Below, piece by piece: positions 1 to 7,728 of a stretch of DNA of 23,268 nt. Positions within the stretch are counted from its first letter, which is position 1. Every line of letters begins with the position of its first letter. Both the position numbers and the translations under genes were made by a program. Under the pieces are notes generated by a model, which worked only from the letters and a program-made list of their open reading frames with translations, had not been told where the DNA came from and searched no databases. This DNA is from Euryarchaeota archaeon UBA549 (GTDB lineage: Archaea > Thermoplasmatota > Poseidoniia > Poseidoniales > Poseidoniaceae), in NCBI GenBank assembly GCA_002495645.1, contig DAGF01000058.1:2295-25562 (forward strand), written 5' to 3'.

Positions 1-167
1 GATGTGCTCGAGGTGGTGAATGCAGCATAGGCGAGGGGTAGAGAGGGATCGTCTTCCATCAGCACAAGTGTTGGCGTCATGGCGGCCGCTGCTTTTCGGT
101 CTCCCAGTCCCCAAACACGGGCATAACGGTCCCGATGCAAGACAGTACGCCCCAACACATCGGCCAT
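1..167 (-). CDS. possible partial protein running off the left edge, unrecognised
   Basis: On the minus strand a frame stays open from about position 239 to the window edge, roughly 79 codons without a stop. The first ATG in it is at 167 and reads MADVLGRTVLHRDRY, followed by an Ala-rich segment and LVLMEDDPSLPLAYAAF. Codon use resembles neighbouring genes. I do not recognise the family. The open frame upstream of this ATG (DVQTLQEAKALALL) also looks helical and gene-like, so the true start may be the TTG at 173 or an unusual codon; a TAG closes the frame near 240. No Shine-Dalgarno site is visible. It would be divergent from the gene at 252. A competing plus-strand frame ends with TAG at 28-30, but only nine codons of it are visible. 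Confidence 0.4.
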   Translation of the reverse strand, partial: MADVLGRTVLHRDRYARVWGLGDRKAAAAMTPTLVLMEDDPSLPLAYAAFTTSST

Positions 168-251
168 GAGCAAGGCTAACGCCTTGGCTTCTTGAAGGGT
201 TTGAACATCAAACGGGGGTGGATTTGAAAGACCCCGCCCCTACCCAACACC
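168..251. other. short intergenic region upstream of the divergent gene at 252
   Basis: These 84 bases lie between the possible minus-strand partial gene and the ATG at 252. No ribosome binding site precedes position 252. A weak TATA-like run, TTTGAAAG at 223-230, is centred about 26 bases before the ATG. That is the spacing expected if the transcript starts at the start codon itself (leaderless). The match is poor and is recorded only as a candidate. Confidence 0.25.
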
Positions 252-2483
252 ATGGGTTGGTCTTCTCGCAGAGCACGTGCCGTGTTGCTGACCACCCTTT
301 TGATGCTGGTTTTGGTACCGGCCACCGGTGCACAGTCCGATACGCCTCCTGTGCTTGACCAGGCCATGAACAGCATTGACCTCGTGCCAGAAGAGAGCGT
401 GTTGGTGAACATCCAAGTTGCAGCGAATTCGTCCGCTCTGCTCTCGTGGTCCTGCTCATCCTGCACCGTTGATGTTGACCACACCCCCAGTGGCATCACC
501 ACCGCCGCTCACGGCACGTCCATGCTCAGCGTTGAGGTGGAAGAGACCACAACCCTGGACGTCACCTTGTCTTCAACCGCCACCGAATCAGTGTCGCTCA
601 TGGTGTTCAAGGACATTGACGATGAGCACCATCACGCTGTTCGTCCTTCACCGGGAACGGACGCTTCAACGGCTCATCTCGGTGTATGCGTGGAAGCCGC
701 CGATTGTGTTGATGCGTCAACAGGTTCCCTGTCTTCCCAACTCAACCTCGCAAGCGAAGCGATGTTCTTGCATGCTGGTGATGTCCAGGCGTCAGAGGCC
801 GAATACCTTGTGTTCAATGCCTCACAAGGCGACACGTTGGAGTGGCAATGGCTCGCCACAACCCATGCCCTCAACCTGCAAATGTACCACCAAACCGACG
901 ATGAGGAACACGTGCTAGCAGGAAATTTTTCGTCCACAGCCTCTTCTTCTCAAAGCGGCCAACAGCCTGTCGCAGCAGCCTACTGGACAGCCCCGGACAA
1001 CGGTCGTTTTGTGGCTCGACTCTCCACAGACGACGCTTACGCCGTGTGGGGGGCGCAGGTGCTCCTTCACCCCCACCGTTCCGTTGAAACATTGGTCGGG
1101 CTGAACTTGGCTGAAGGCGTCAACATCGTCGGCCACGCCAACACGACCTCGCCCTTCGACTGGTCCGAGGTGGAAGCGCTGCACCTCCACGCACGTGCCG
1201 GTGCCGTTGAGGTCAGTGTTGACCAGTTGCTCAACGGCGCTTGGGTGAAAGGGGCAAGCCATGTCCTCCAAGCCGGTGAAACAATCGCAGTCTATCCTTA
1301 CCCAGATGTGGAGGTCGGCCGAATCAACATCGTCAACACCCCCGTGTTTTCCCTGGATGTTCAGCTTGAGAGCTTCGCTGACCACAACCAGGTTGACGCA
1401 CCATCCTACCTTCCCGAAAACCTTGATGTCGACAACACCTCATGGCCCGTCCTCAATTTGACGGAAACCACGAGCGGGCAACTTACGCTCGCCGTTCACG
1501 ACACAACCGACACCTATCGACTTGTGGTGGATGGATGGGAAGACTCCATCCATTTCGTTCAGTTTGTGGTGGATGGCCCCATTGAGGGCCTTGAATTGCA
1601 ACTCTGGGACATGGATCAAGCAACCTCTGAGACCCTCTCCACTGACATCACCCAACCGGTTGGCGACCAACTCAAGATTGGCCTTCAAGTCGGCCGAGGC
1701 ACGCATTTCCTCCAGATTCGATTCCAGAACGCTACTGAGGCCACACCTCACTTGTGGGGTGAAGACGTTGAACCACGGACATATGTTCTCCAAGCATCGT
1801 ATTCCCTCATCGATGAAGGGGAAGAACCGTGGTTTCCTCCAAGCGACGATGCGGTCTATTGGGGCAATATCGCACGTTGGTTCATGGGCATCCTGTTTCT
1901 CTTACCCGTCGTGTACCTCATCATCCACGTTCAACGGTCAAAATCCTACGCTGCATCCGTTGCTGAAAAGAAACAGCGACTCGCATGGTACACCTCCCGC
2001 TTGGACAGCGGCGAGAGCAACGTCAAGCAAGCCCGAACCGACATGGCCAAAGCGCTCCACGCCGTTGCACAGCTCGAGTGGCGAGACGGTCTTGAGGCCT
2101 GGGGTCCGCAGCGATTGGAGCACCGAACAGAAGATGTGGCCCTCGCCGTCTGGCGTGTTGACGAACGACTTGCGACCTCGGAAGGTGCTTGGCCTGTCGT
2201 GGTTGGCGTCCACGTCATCAACGGCACATGGGACTTGGCTGCACTTCGCTTTGACGCCCCAGAGGGGGAAGCCTACGAAGTCGTCCATGTTGAGCCCCGT
2301 TTCTTATTCCAAGGAGAGGAGGTGTTCCTTGACACCATGGGTCCCGGCCATCGAACATATCTGGTGGTTGAGTTGAACGGAACCGCCGCCCAAGTCGACC
2401 TTGAACTCAACGGTCGTATGGACGGCGAGCCCTTTGCGGCCCGAATTCCAGAATCACTGGTACGAAACGACGCATCCTCATGA
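252..2483 (+). CDS. exported single-pass membrane protein with large extracellular beta-rich region and cytoplasmic domain
   Basis: This 743-aa protein belongs to no family I recognise. It begins with a clear Sec signal peptide: Arg-rich start, hydrophobic core LLTTLLMLVLVP, likely cleavage after the Ala-Thr-Gly-Ala near residue 27. Residues 30-530 look like extracellular beta sandwich material, rich in Asp, Thr, Ser and Val, with N-x-S/T sequons. They include a CSSC pair near residue 72 and a C-x5-C pair (CVEAADC) near residue 140. One membrane helix at about 541-561 (FMGILFLLPVVYLIIHV) is followed by basic residues, which places the C-terminus inside. The last 180 residues start with a charged, possibly coiled-coil stretch and end in a small beta-rich domain. 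The architecture suggests a surface sensor or anchored envelope protein; this is inference. Its 3' end overlaps the convergent dnaJ by 6 nt. Confidence 0.85.
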   Translation: MGWSSRRARAVLLTTLLMLVLVPATGAQSDTPPVLDQAMNSIDLVPEESVLVNIQVAANSSALLSWSCSSCTVDVDHTPSGITTAAHGTSMLSVEVEETTTLDVTLSSTATESVSLMVFKDIDDEHHHAVRPSPGTDASTAHLGVCVEAADCVDASTGSLSSQLNLASEAMFLHAGDVQASEAEYLVFNASQGDTLEWQWLATTHALNLQMYHQTDDEEHVLAGNFSSTASSSQSGQQPVAAAYWTAPDNGRFVARLSTDDAYAVWGAQVLLHPHRSVETLVGLNLAEGVNIVGHANTTSPFDWSEVEALHLHARAGAVEVSVDQLLNGAWVKGASHVLQAGETIAVYPYPDVEVGRINIVNTPVFSLDVQLESFADHNQVDAPSYLPENLDVDNTSWPVLNLTETTSGQLTLAVHDTTDTYRLVVDGWEDSIHFVQFVVDGPIEGLELQLWDMDQATSETLSTDITQPVGDQLKIGLQVGRGTHFLQIRFQNATEATPHLWGEDVEPRTYVLQASYSLIDEGEEPWFPPSDDAVYWGNIARWFMGILFLLPVVYLIIHVQRSKSYAASVAEKKQRLAWYTSRLDSGESNVKQARTDMAKALHAVAQLEWRDGLEAWGPQRLEHRTEDVALAVWRVDERLATSEGAWPVVVGVHVINGTWDLAALRFDAPEGEAYEVVHVEPRFLFQGEEVFLDTMGPGHRTYLVVELNGTAAQVDLELNGRMDGEPFAARIPESLVRNDASS

Positions 2484-3599
2484 GCGCCTTCGCTCGTTCG
2501 TGTCATCCAGAATGCTTTGCTCGGTGTCCTTTGGTGCGAGGTCCGCTCGAAGTCCTTCCAGGCTTTTCTTTGCCGCCTTTGGGACCTTCTTTGGCATGTG
2601 CAACTTGAGCAAGACGACAACATCACCACGGCCACCTCCTCGTTGTCGTGGCAAACCTCGCTTGCGAATTTCAACGGTCTCACCAGAATTTGAGTGGGCT
2701 GGCACCTTGATGACGAGCGGTTTTCCATCGAGATGCTCAAGCTCAACCGTGGTACCCAGCAGGAGGTCGGCATAACCCAGCGGCAAGGACATGATGAGGT
2801 CGGAGCCCGAGCGCTCAAACCATCGGTGCGGTTCAATTTCAAGTTCAATGAAGAGATCACCTGCTTCGCCAACGCCGCTTGGTGCAGGTTCGCCCTTTCC
2901 TCGCATACGCAGCCGTGTTCCTCCCTCAGCCCCTTCTGGGACGTTGAAGCGCAAGGTGTTGGATTTCATCACCTGTCCCCGGCCATCACAGACACTGCAT
3001 GGGTGCACGGCCACCTTGCCACGACCACCGCAGTCCTGACAGGTTTGAACCGATTCTTGAATGAAGGGGCCCACTTGCTGGCGGACACGAATTTGACCTT
3101 GACCAGAACAGGTGGTGCAGGTCTTGAGTTCTCCACCCTTTGCACCTGTGCCCTCGCACGCTGAACACGGTTCGGGCAAATCAAGCACGACTTCTTGTTC
3201 GCTGCCCAAGTAAACATCTTCGAGGTCAACCGAATGACGAAGGAGGATATCGTTGCCTCGTCGTTGTTGTCGTCGCCGGGAACCTCCACCGAAGAAGGAT
3301 GAGAAAAAGTCGCCACCGAGGATGTCCTCGAGATTGATGTTGATGCCCCCTCCGAATCCTCCAAAGGGAGAACCCTGTGGACCGTCATGACCAAATCGGT
3401 CGTAATGTGCACGTTTTTGGTCGTCAGAGAGGACGGCGTAGGCCTCTTGAATTTCTTTGAAACGATCCTCGGCATCCTCCTCCGTGCTTCGGTCAGGATG
3501 GAATTTTCTTGCCAATCGTCGAAAGGCGTTCTTCAAATCACCGGCCGAGGCTGATTTTTCAACACCCAAGACCTCGTAGTAGTCTCGTTTGTCGGTCAT
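2478..3599 (-). CDS. dnaJ: DnaJ (Hsp40) co-chaperone
   Basis: This is a full-length 373-aa type I DnaJ, the co-chaperone that delivers unfolded clients to cytoplasmic DnaK and stimulates its ATPase. The J domain spans residues 5-70 with the HPD motif at 34-36. A Gly/Phe-rich linker follows at about 73-106. The zinc-binding domain has four CxxCxGxG repeats at 145-152, 161-168, 187-194 and 201-208, then the two client-binding C-terminal beta domains. I chose the ATG at 3599 because MTDKRDYYEVLGV is the canonical N-terminus. An in-frame TTG at 3659 would add 20 residues and overlap the upstream stop as TTGA, but the added residues look non-native. A weak GAGG lies just upstream of the ATG. It is the last gene of a probable three-gene minus-strand set. 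No dnaK or grpE is in the window. Confidence 0.97.
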   Translation of the reverse strand: MTDKRDYYEVLGVEKSASAGDLKNAFRRLARKFHPDRSTEEDAEDRFKEIQEAYAVLSDDQKRAHYDRFGHDGPQGSPFGGFGGGININLEDILGGDFFSSFFGGGSRRRQQRRGNDILLRHSVDLEDVYLGSEQEVVLDLPEPCSACEGTGAKGGELKTCTTCSGQGQIRVRQQVGPFIQESVQTCQDCGGRGKVAVHPCSVCDGRGQVMKSNTLRFNVPEGAEGGTRLRMRGKGEPAPSGVGEAGDLFIELEIEPHRWFERSGSDLIMSLPLGYADLLLGTTVELEHLDGKPLVIKVPAHSNSGETVEIRKRGLPRQRGGGRGDVVVLLKLHMPKKVPKAAKKSLEGLRADLAPKDTEQSILDDTNERRRS

Positions 3600-3655
3600 G
3601 GCCTCGTCCTCGCTCAACACGATGAGGGACCTGCTTTGAACCTCACGCCTCGTTC

Positions 3656-4591
3656 TCAAAGGTCAAGGCCACAATGCGGGCAAAAGCGGTCGCTTGGGCT
3701 AACGGTGCCAGAGCAGCCCGGGCATTGGAGTCCCGTTGTTGCAATTTGTGTGGTGGCGGAGGGCGCTTGTCCCATCATGGCCATGCTCTCCAGTGATTCC
3801 GAAACCACAGGGACCTGTTTGATTGAAGAGGGAATTTCAACATCGCTTTTGATCTGTCCCGAGGTGGTCATGACCGTTTCAATCCCGCCAGAATCGCTCA
3901 TTGACGTCATGTTGACTTCGGAATCGTCGTTGGATTTGTTCAAGCGAAGAGGTGCAACAGGACGTTGAGCGGTGACAGGGGCTGATGTGGCCGCTTGGCG
4001 CAACCTCGCCTGACGCTCGGCTTCACGGTCGGCACGGCTATCAAAGCCAAAGAGACCGAACAGGCCGTCCAGAAAACGGTCCATTGGGCCCACCTTTCGC
4101 TGGGCACCGATGGTACCGGTGATGACTTCATCGTCCAGACTTGCGCTTCCTGAAACACGGGCATTGGCTTTGACAATGTGGTCAGCCTCATTGAGCATGC
4201 GAACCTCAACTTTGGCCTCATCGTCCAATTCCATTTCAGGCGCCTCACCAGAAATTTCTGAAATTGAGCGAGACAAACCCATCTGCATTTGTTGGTCCAT
4301 CGTTCCATCCAGCGCAACATCTCTTGACCAAACGCCGGCTTCTTCAGCCTCGTAGACGTGCTTGATTTTCCTCATGGCTTTAGCACGGTTGTACTCATGG
4401 TCTTTGACCACGCCCGAACGACGGTAAACAACCACCCCCAAGAGAATCGCAACGGCGTACCAGGCGTACATGAGCATGGGCTCTATGGAAAACATCGACT
4501 GCAATGGAGGAAGGGACAGATGGGTCACTCCCATGAGGAGGAGTGGCAGCGCACTCAAACTCCGACTGGTGAGACCCTTGTTCTCTGCCAT
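3656..4591 (-). CDS. two-helix membrane protein with C-terminal zinc ribbon
   Basis: This 311-aa protein has two N-terminal hydrophobic segments (about 12-30 and 38-56) followed by RR and a long, mostly polar, probably disordered cytoplasmic region. That region is rich in Met, Ser, Glu and Asp, with a short hydrophobic/Phe patch FLDGLFGLFGF at mid-length. It ends in a zinc ribbon with Cys pairs C290-x2-C293 and C304-x2-C307 (CPGC...CPHC), at the extreme C-terminus. I do not recognise a named family. The ATG at 4591 is preferred over the in-frame GTG at 4600 because an AGGTGA box sits 5 nt upstream of it. It lies 56 nt upstream of dnaJ on the same strand, so the two may share a message. A link to chaperone function is only inferred from position. 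Confidence 0.85.
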   Translation of the reverse strand: MAENKGLTSRSLSALPLLLMGVTHLSLPPLQSMFSIEPMLMYAWYAVAILLGVVVYRRSGVVKDHEYNRAKAMRKIKHVYEAEEAGVWSRDVALDGTMDQQMQMGLSRSISEISGEAPEMELDDEAKVEVRMLNEADHIVKANARVSGSASLDDEVITGTIGAQRKVGPMDRFLDGLFGLFGFDSRADREAERQARLRQAATSAPVTAQRPVAPLRLNKSNDDSEVNMTSMSDSGGIETVMTTSGQIKSDVEIPSSIKQVPVVSESLESMAMMGQAPSATTQIATTGLQCPGCSGTVSPSDRFCPHCGLDL

Positions 4592-4596
4592 GTGAT

Positions 4597-4603
4597 TCAC
4601 CTG
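4597..4603 (-). promoter_or_regulatory. Shine-Dalgarno site for the zinc-ribbon membrane protein
   Basis: On the minus strand CAGGTGA lies 5 nt before the ATG at 4591. It overlaps the alternative GTG at 4600, and so argues for the ATG start. Confidence 0.6.
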
Positions 4604-4646
4604 TTTGGTCCGTAGAGGCCCTCATGTATCTATTGGCTTCTTGTGT

Positions 4647-5684
4647 TCAGCCACGGTCGTTGGGTAAGCGACCTTTGCGCAGCAAACCGTCCACAAGACC
4701 GAGCGAGAAACTGGTGTGGAGCATCAAGAGGCAAATCGGGACGCCCAACAGAGACGATGGACGTCGTTGACGAAGGGCTTCAACGGCTCCACCGACCATC
4801 AACGCAAGGCCGTAGAGGAGTATTGGAAACAAGGCCCAGGGCGAGGAAAGACCGAACAATACGGCGGAGAGCAACAGACCTGCGAGCGGCAAAAATTCTT
4901 GCCATTTTGCACGCTTAGGATGTTTGAGCAGAACCTTTGTTCTCCAGAAACCATATCGGTGCCCCATTTTCCACCACTGCTTGAGGCCGTTTCGCTTGTG
5001 CATCATTACCGTGGTTGCTGGATGGCGATAGAGGGAGTAGCCTGCTTTCAACAGTCGCATGGAAAGGTCACTGTCTTGGCTTGTGATGAAGGCTTCATCC
5101 CAACCGCCAACCGCTGAAAGCGCTTCGCGACGATGCATGACAAAAGCAGGTACGTTGGTCGGTTCTGCCTTGGTGAATTGACTGAATTGACCACCGCTCC
5201 TACCGAGGGGAGATGCAAGCGCACCTTCGACCCAATCCCCTATGCGGGTGCGATCATCCCCGTCTTCAACAACCCGAACACCAACGCCTGCCAAACGCTC
5301 GGGCACCTCGGCTTCGCATGCCTCCCAAGCCAGAAGGCGTTGCTCGAGGTGGTCGGCATCAACCGTAGCGTGGCCGATCATCTCGACCATGAACTCCACG
5401 CTCTCGGGCAGGATCGTCAACGCAAGGTTTCTCGCATGGGGGACCGTTCTTTGGGGGTTCATTTCCAAAACTAAACGAGGCCATGCCTCCCCTTGATGTT
5501 CGGAGATGAGGTGTTCAACGACGGCAACCGTACCGTCCTGTGAGCCACCATCAAGGACCAAAATCATGTGTTGGGAAGCGGGGAGGGTTTGATTGAGTAA
5601 ACTCTTGAGGCAGCGTTCGATAAAGCGCTCCTCGTTGAGCACGGGGATGACCGTGGCCAGAACCGGCACCTGGTCTCCACCCAT
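4647..5684 (-). CDS. membrane-associated family 2 glycosyltransferase
   Basis: This 345-aa protein should transfer a sugar from a nucleotide-sugar donor at the cytoplasmic face of the membrane. The GT-A fold of family GT2 begins at residue 9 with ATVIPVLNEERFIE. The nucleotide-binding DGGSQDGT follows at 45-52, an ARN at 84-86, a DAD metal-binding triplet at 109-111, and a QDSDLSMRLLKAGY acceptor/base-type motif near residue 215. The last 100 residues hold two or three hydrophobic helices (FLPLAGLLLSAVLFGL and following). The overall layout resembles ExoA-like enzymes of surface polysaccharide synthesis. Given the sequon-rich surface proteins nearby, a role in surface glycan or N-glycan assembly is possible but inferred. 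I chose the ATG at 5684; the TTG at 5759 would add 25 unconserved-looking residues and nearly touch the divergent gene. The gap to the next minus-strand gene is 55 nt. Confidence 0.9.
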   Translation of the reverse strand: MGGDQVPVLATVIPVLNEERFIERCLKSLLNQTLPASQHMILVLDGGSQDGTVAVVEHLISEHQGEAWPRLVLEMNPQRTVPHARNLALTILPESVEFMVEMIGHATVDADHLEQRLLAWEACEAEVPERLAGVGVRVVEDGDDRTRIGDWVEGALASPLGRSGGQFSQFTKAEPTNVPAFVMHRREALSAVGGWDEAFITSQDSDLSMRLLKAGYSLYRHPATTVMMHKRNGLKQWWKMGHRYGFWRTKVLLKHPKRAKWQEFLPLAGLLLSAVLFGLSSPWALFPILLYGLALMVGGAVEALRQRRPSSLLGVPICLLMLHTSFSLGLVDGLLRKGRLPNDRG

Positions 5685-5773
5685 GGGCTTGGCTGAACCG
5701 AGGCGGTTTTCACCTCTTCGCCAATCGCGGTTGCGTGCCGCATGTTCTTTGAGGAGCAACCCGTCCCCGATAC

Positions 5774-6289
5774 ATGGAAGGCTCTCGTCTCCGACTTACG
5801 GGTACGGGTGAAGGCTTCGCCACCGTCGTGCGAACCACCCTTTCTGGTGCTGATTCCCCACAAAGGGTCCTCGATGCTCTGCAGCGTATTTTCCCAGATG
5901 CCACAGTCGATGAACTGCCAGACGAGCCTTCGTTTGGTCGCGCCTCAAATCAAACTTGGTCCTTTGAGGACCTCTCCTTAGCGACCTTTCTCAACCAACT
6001 TCACGAGCAGCGAATTCTTGACACGGCCTTGGACGCCATGTCGGTGAACATGAAGGAGGAAACGACAACGTTTCACATCGCCCGTTTGGCTGCTGTCGCA
6101 GGAAAAATCGCCTTCCCCATACCAGGAGACCGACCCCTTGGAGGCGTGTTTGAAATCAGTATCGCAGGAAAGGGCCTAGGTGATTGGTTGCAGGCAGCTA
6201 CATGGCATGCTGGTAGGAGTCAGGTTCCTCGCCACATCAACGATGAGCGTTCGATGAATGAAGACGGCGAGTCATCTACGTGGATTTGA
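5774..6289 (+). CDS. UPF0201 (DUF54-type) archaeal RNA-binding-like protein
   Basis: This 171-aa protein matches my recollection of the archaeal UPF0201/COG1931 family, whose fold is related to RNA-binding ribosomal-type domains. Visible family hallmarks are the N-terminal beta strand with 'SPQRVLDALQRIFPDA', the central 'LHEQRILDTALDAM', the following 'TTTFHIARLAAVAGKIAFP' and the 'PLGGVFEISIAGKGLGDWL' near the C-terminus. No catalytic function is established for the family that I can name. The usual length is about 140 residues. Here about 25 extra polar residues follow the conserved core. The ATG at 5774 gives the expected N-terminus. It is divergent from the glycosyltransferase (89-nt gap), and its stop overlaps the convergent Pcp-Nudix gene by 14 nt. 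Confidence 0.85.
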   Translation: MEGSRLRLTGTGEGFATVVRTTLSGADSPQRVLDALQRIFPDATVDELPDEPSFGRASNQTWSFEDLSLATFLNQLHEQRILDTALDAMSVNMKEETTTFHIARLAAVAGKIAFPIPGDRPLGGVFEISIAGKGLGDWLQAATWHAGRSQVPRHINDERSMNEDGESSTWI

Positions 6290-7334
6290 TGCAGTCTTGC
6301 AAAAAGGCATCCATTTCCCCGTCTCGACCGGCCCAAGAAAGCGAAGATGATGACGACCCACTTCGCCACATGGAAGCATCATGCACCGTTAAGGAAGGAG
6401 TCCCATCAAGGTCAACCAAGCCACAGGCGATGAGGTGAATCACAAAACCATCTCCATCCCGTTGCCGGTACCAAGAACCGAGCGGGTGGCGTGGGCTGAC
6501 CTCAATGGATAGCTCTTCTTGCAACTCTCGAGCGATGGCTTCGCTCCAATCCTCACCAGAGTCGCATTTGCCTCCGGGAAATTCCCATTGCCCTGCGTCG
6601 GCTTCCTCAGGACTGCGGCGTGCAACGAGATAGCCACCATCGTGCAAGACGGCAGCAGCCACAACATGAACTGGCTCACCATGATATGGGCGCAAGAGAT
6701 GAACAATGCAAGCGTTGACAAAGGCCTCACCATCTTCAAGCGAAATGTGTTTCTCGCTGGGTAAATGCAAGAAGATGGACGGCGGAGGTAGCGGGCCATG
6801 TGGTTCAACCTCGCACAAGGCTTTGAGCGTTGCATGGTACGTTTCGTTGCATATGTATGCACCTGCATCCGTTGAGAGCGTGTAAGCCGTCGGGAAAAGC
6901 GCAGGATTCCATACCGTTGTGTCAACCCAACAACCTCGGTCGCCTTCTCCATCCAGTGTGGCTCCAACCACAAGGCGACCCGCATTATCGGGCATCCGCA
7001 TGTTCAGTTGGTCCTGTGCCAATCGCTCAATTCGGGGCACTTCGCACGAATCGCAGAGGCCGACATGAAGAATCGCATCCCATCGTTCGCCCATGCGAAG
7101 CCTGCCAGCTGTTCGCTGAGCGCCCGTTGAATCAACCGGAAGGACATCAACTTCAACGCTGACCTGAAGAGGAGCGTTCGTCTGAGGACACGCCAAGGTT
7201 CGAGCACCAACCATCCTTGAAACAACGAGTTGGCTGATGTTGGTCTCATGACCTCCAAAGGGCTCAAACCCGGTGACGAGCACCCTCATTGTTGAGTCCA
7301 TGCTCAACAAGAGCCGCACGGGTTTTTGATACAT
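6276..7334 (-). CDS. pcp: fused pyroglutamyl peptidase I - Nudix hydrolase
   Basis: This 352-aa bifunctional-looking protein joins two domains. Residues 16-215 are a peptidase of family C15, which removes N-terminal pyroglutamate. It starts with MRVLVTGFEPFGG, and the catalytic residues align as E103 (IERLA), C162 (AGAYICN) and H190 (FLHLP), so the active site looks intact. Residues 220-352 are a Nudix domain of MutT type. Its box is G255-x5-E261-x7-R269-E270-L-x-E273-E274-L-S-I, with Ser replacing the usual Gly near the end. The preceding VVAAAVLHDGGYLVARR resembles nucleotide-pool cleaners that use small substrates. The ATG at 7334 is directly abutted by GGGAGG with no spacing. The ATGs at 7301 or 7289 may be the real start, the last giving the standard C15 N-terminus. 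Confidence 0.92.
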   Translation of the reverse strand: MYQKPVRLLLSMDSTMRVLVTGFEPFGGHETNISQLVVSRMVGARTLACPQTNAPLQVSVEVDVLPVDSTGAQRTAGRLRMGERWDAILHVGLCDSCEVPRIERLAQDQLNMRMPDNAGRLVVGATLDGEGDRGCWVDTTVWNPALFPTAYTLSTDAGAYICNETYHATLKALCEVEPHGPLPPPSIFLHLPSEKHISLEDGEAFVNACIVHLLRPYHGEPVHVVAAAVLHDGGYLVARRSPEEADAGQWEFPGGKCDSGEDWSEAIARELQEELSIEVSPRHPLGSWYRQRDGDGFVIHLIACGLVDLDGTPSLTVHDASMWRSGSSSSSLSWAGRDGEMDAFLQDCIKST

Positions 7335-7386
7335 CCTCCCTGTTTGCCTGCGTCATCTTGACAAGGAGTGGAGCACACCGCACCTC

Positions 7387-7728
7387 ATGGAAGAGGAGTT
7401 GGTGGTGCAGTTCACCCCCGAAACCGACTCCAGCAAGAACGGCATCCTTCCCGTTCGAATCGTGAGGGAGATTTGGAGAGAAATCACCTTTGGCGTAGGG
7501 ACGTGGGGTGCGCTACGTCCGCTCGTCGCTGCCTTGCTTGCTGCTGTTCCCTTCTTGTTTTTGGGGCAACATTTCAATCGTCAACACCGACGTGGGTTTG
7601 AATGGTCGTTCCTGCAAATACCCCTCGCCTTCACCGTCCTGTTGTGGATTGGCCTCTACCTGTGGTCCATCATCGATGCATGGCGAGATGCCGTATCGGC
7701 CATGGGACAGGTTCAGGACCAGAGTTGA
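7387..7728 (+). CDS. small two-helix membrane protein, unrecognised
   Basis: This 113-aa protein has a polar N-terminus of about 35 residues and two hydrophobic helices at about 42-60 (ALRPLVAALLAAVPFLFL) and 74-96 (SFLQIPLAFTVLLWIGLYLW). They are joined by a short basic loop, NRQHRRG. A DAW follows the second helix, and the tail is short and polar. I know no family for it. The basic loop predicts that the loop and not the ends faces the cytoplasm, though the evidence is thin. It is divergent from Pcp-Nudix by 52 nt and overlaps the convergent lipoprotein gene by 16 nt. A purine-rich AAGGAGTGGAG lies more than 15 nt upstream, too far for a standard ribosome site. Confidence 0.7.
   Translation: MEEELVVQFTPETDSSKNGILPVRIVREIWREITFGVGTWGALRPLVAALLAAVPFLFLGQHFNRQHRRGFEWSFLQIPLAFTVLLWIGLYLWSIIDAWRDAVSAMGQVQDQS

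Noticed and set aside
1..30. end of a plus-strand gene (DVLEVVNAA then TAG)
   Set aside because: Only nine codons are visible, and the opposing minus-strand frame is longer and more gene-like; it cannot be decided from this window.
1522..2376. 284-aa plus-strand frame inside the 743-aa surface protein gene
   Set aside because: It is an out-of-frame shadow with Ser/Arg/Pro-rich composition and no domain; the overlapping frame has a signal peptide, membrane helix and consistent beta-rich sequence.
2273..2872. 199-aa minus-strand frame across the ends of dnaJ and the 743-aa gene
   Set aside because: It overlaps dnaJ, whose frame is certain, and has low-complexity Ser/Arg composition.
5685..5759. 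N-terminal extension of the glycosyltransferase from a TTG start
   Set aside because: The added residues precede the GT2 fold, lack a ribosome site and would leave only 14 nt to the divergent gene.
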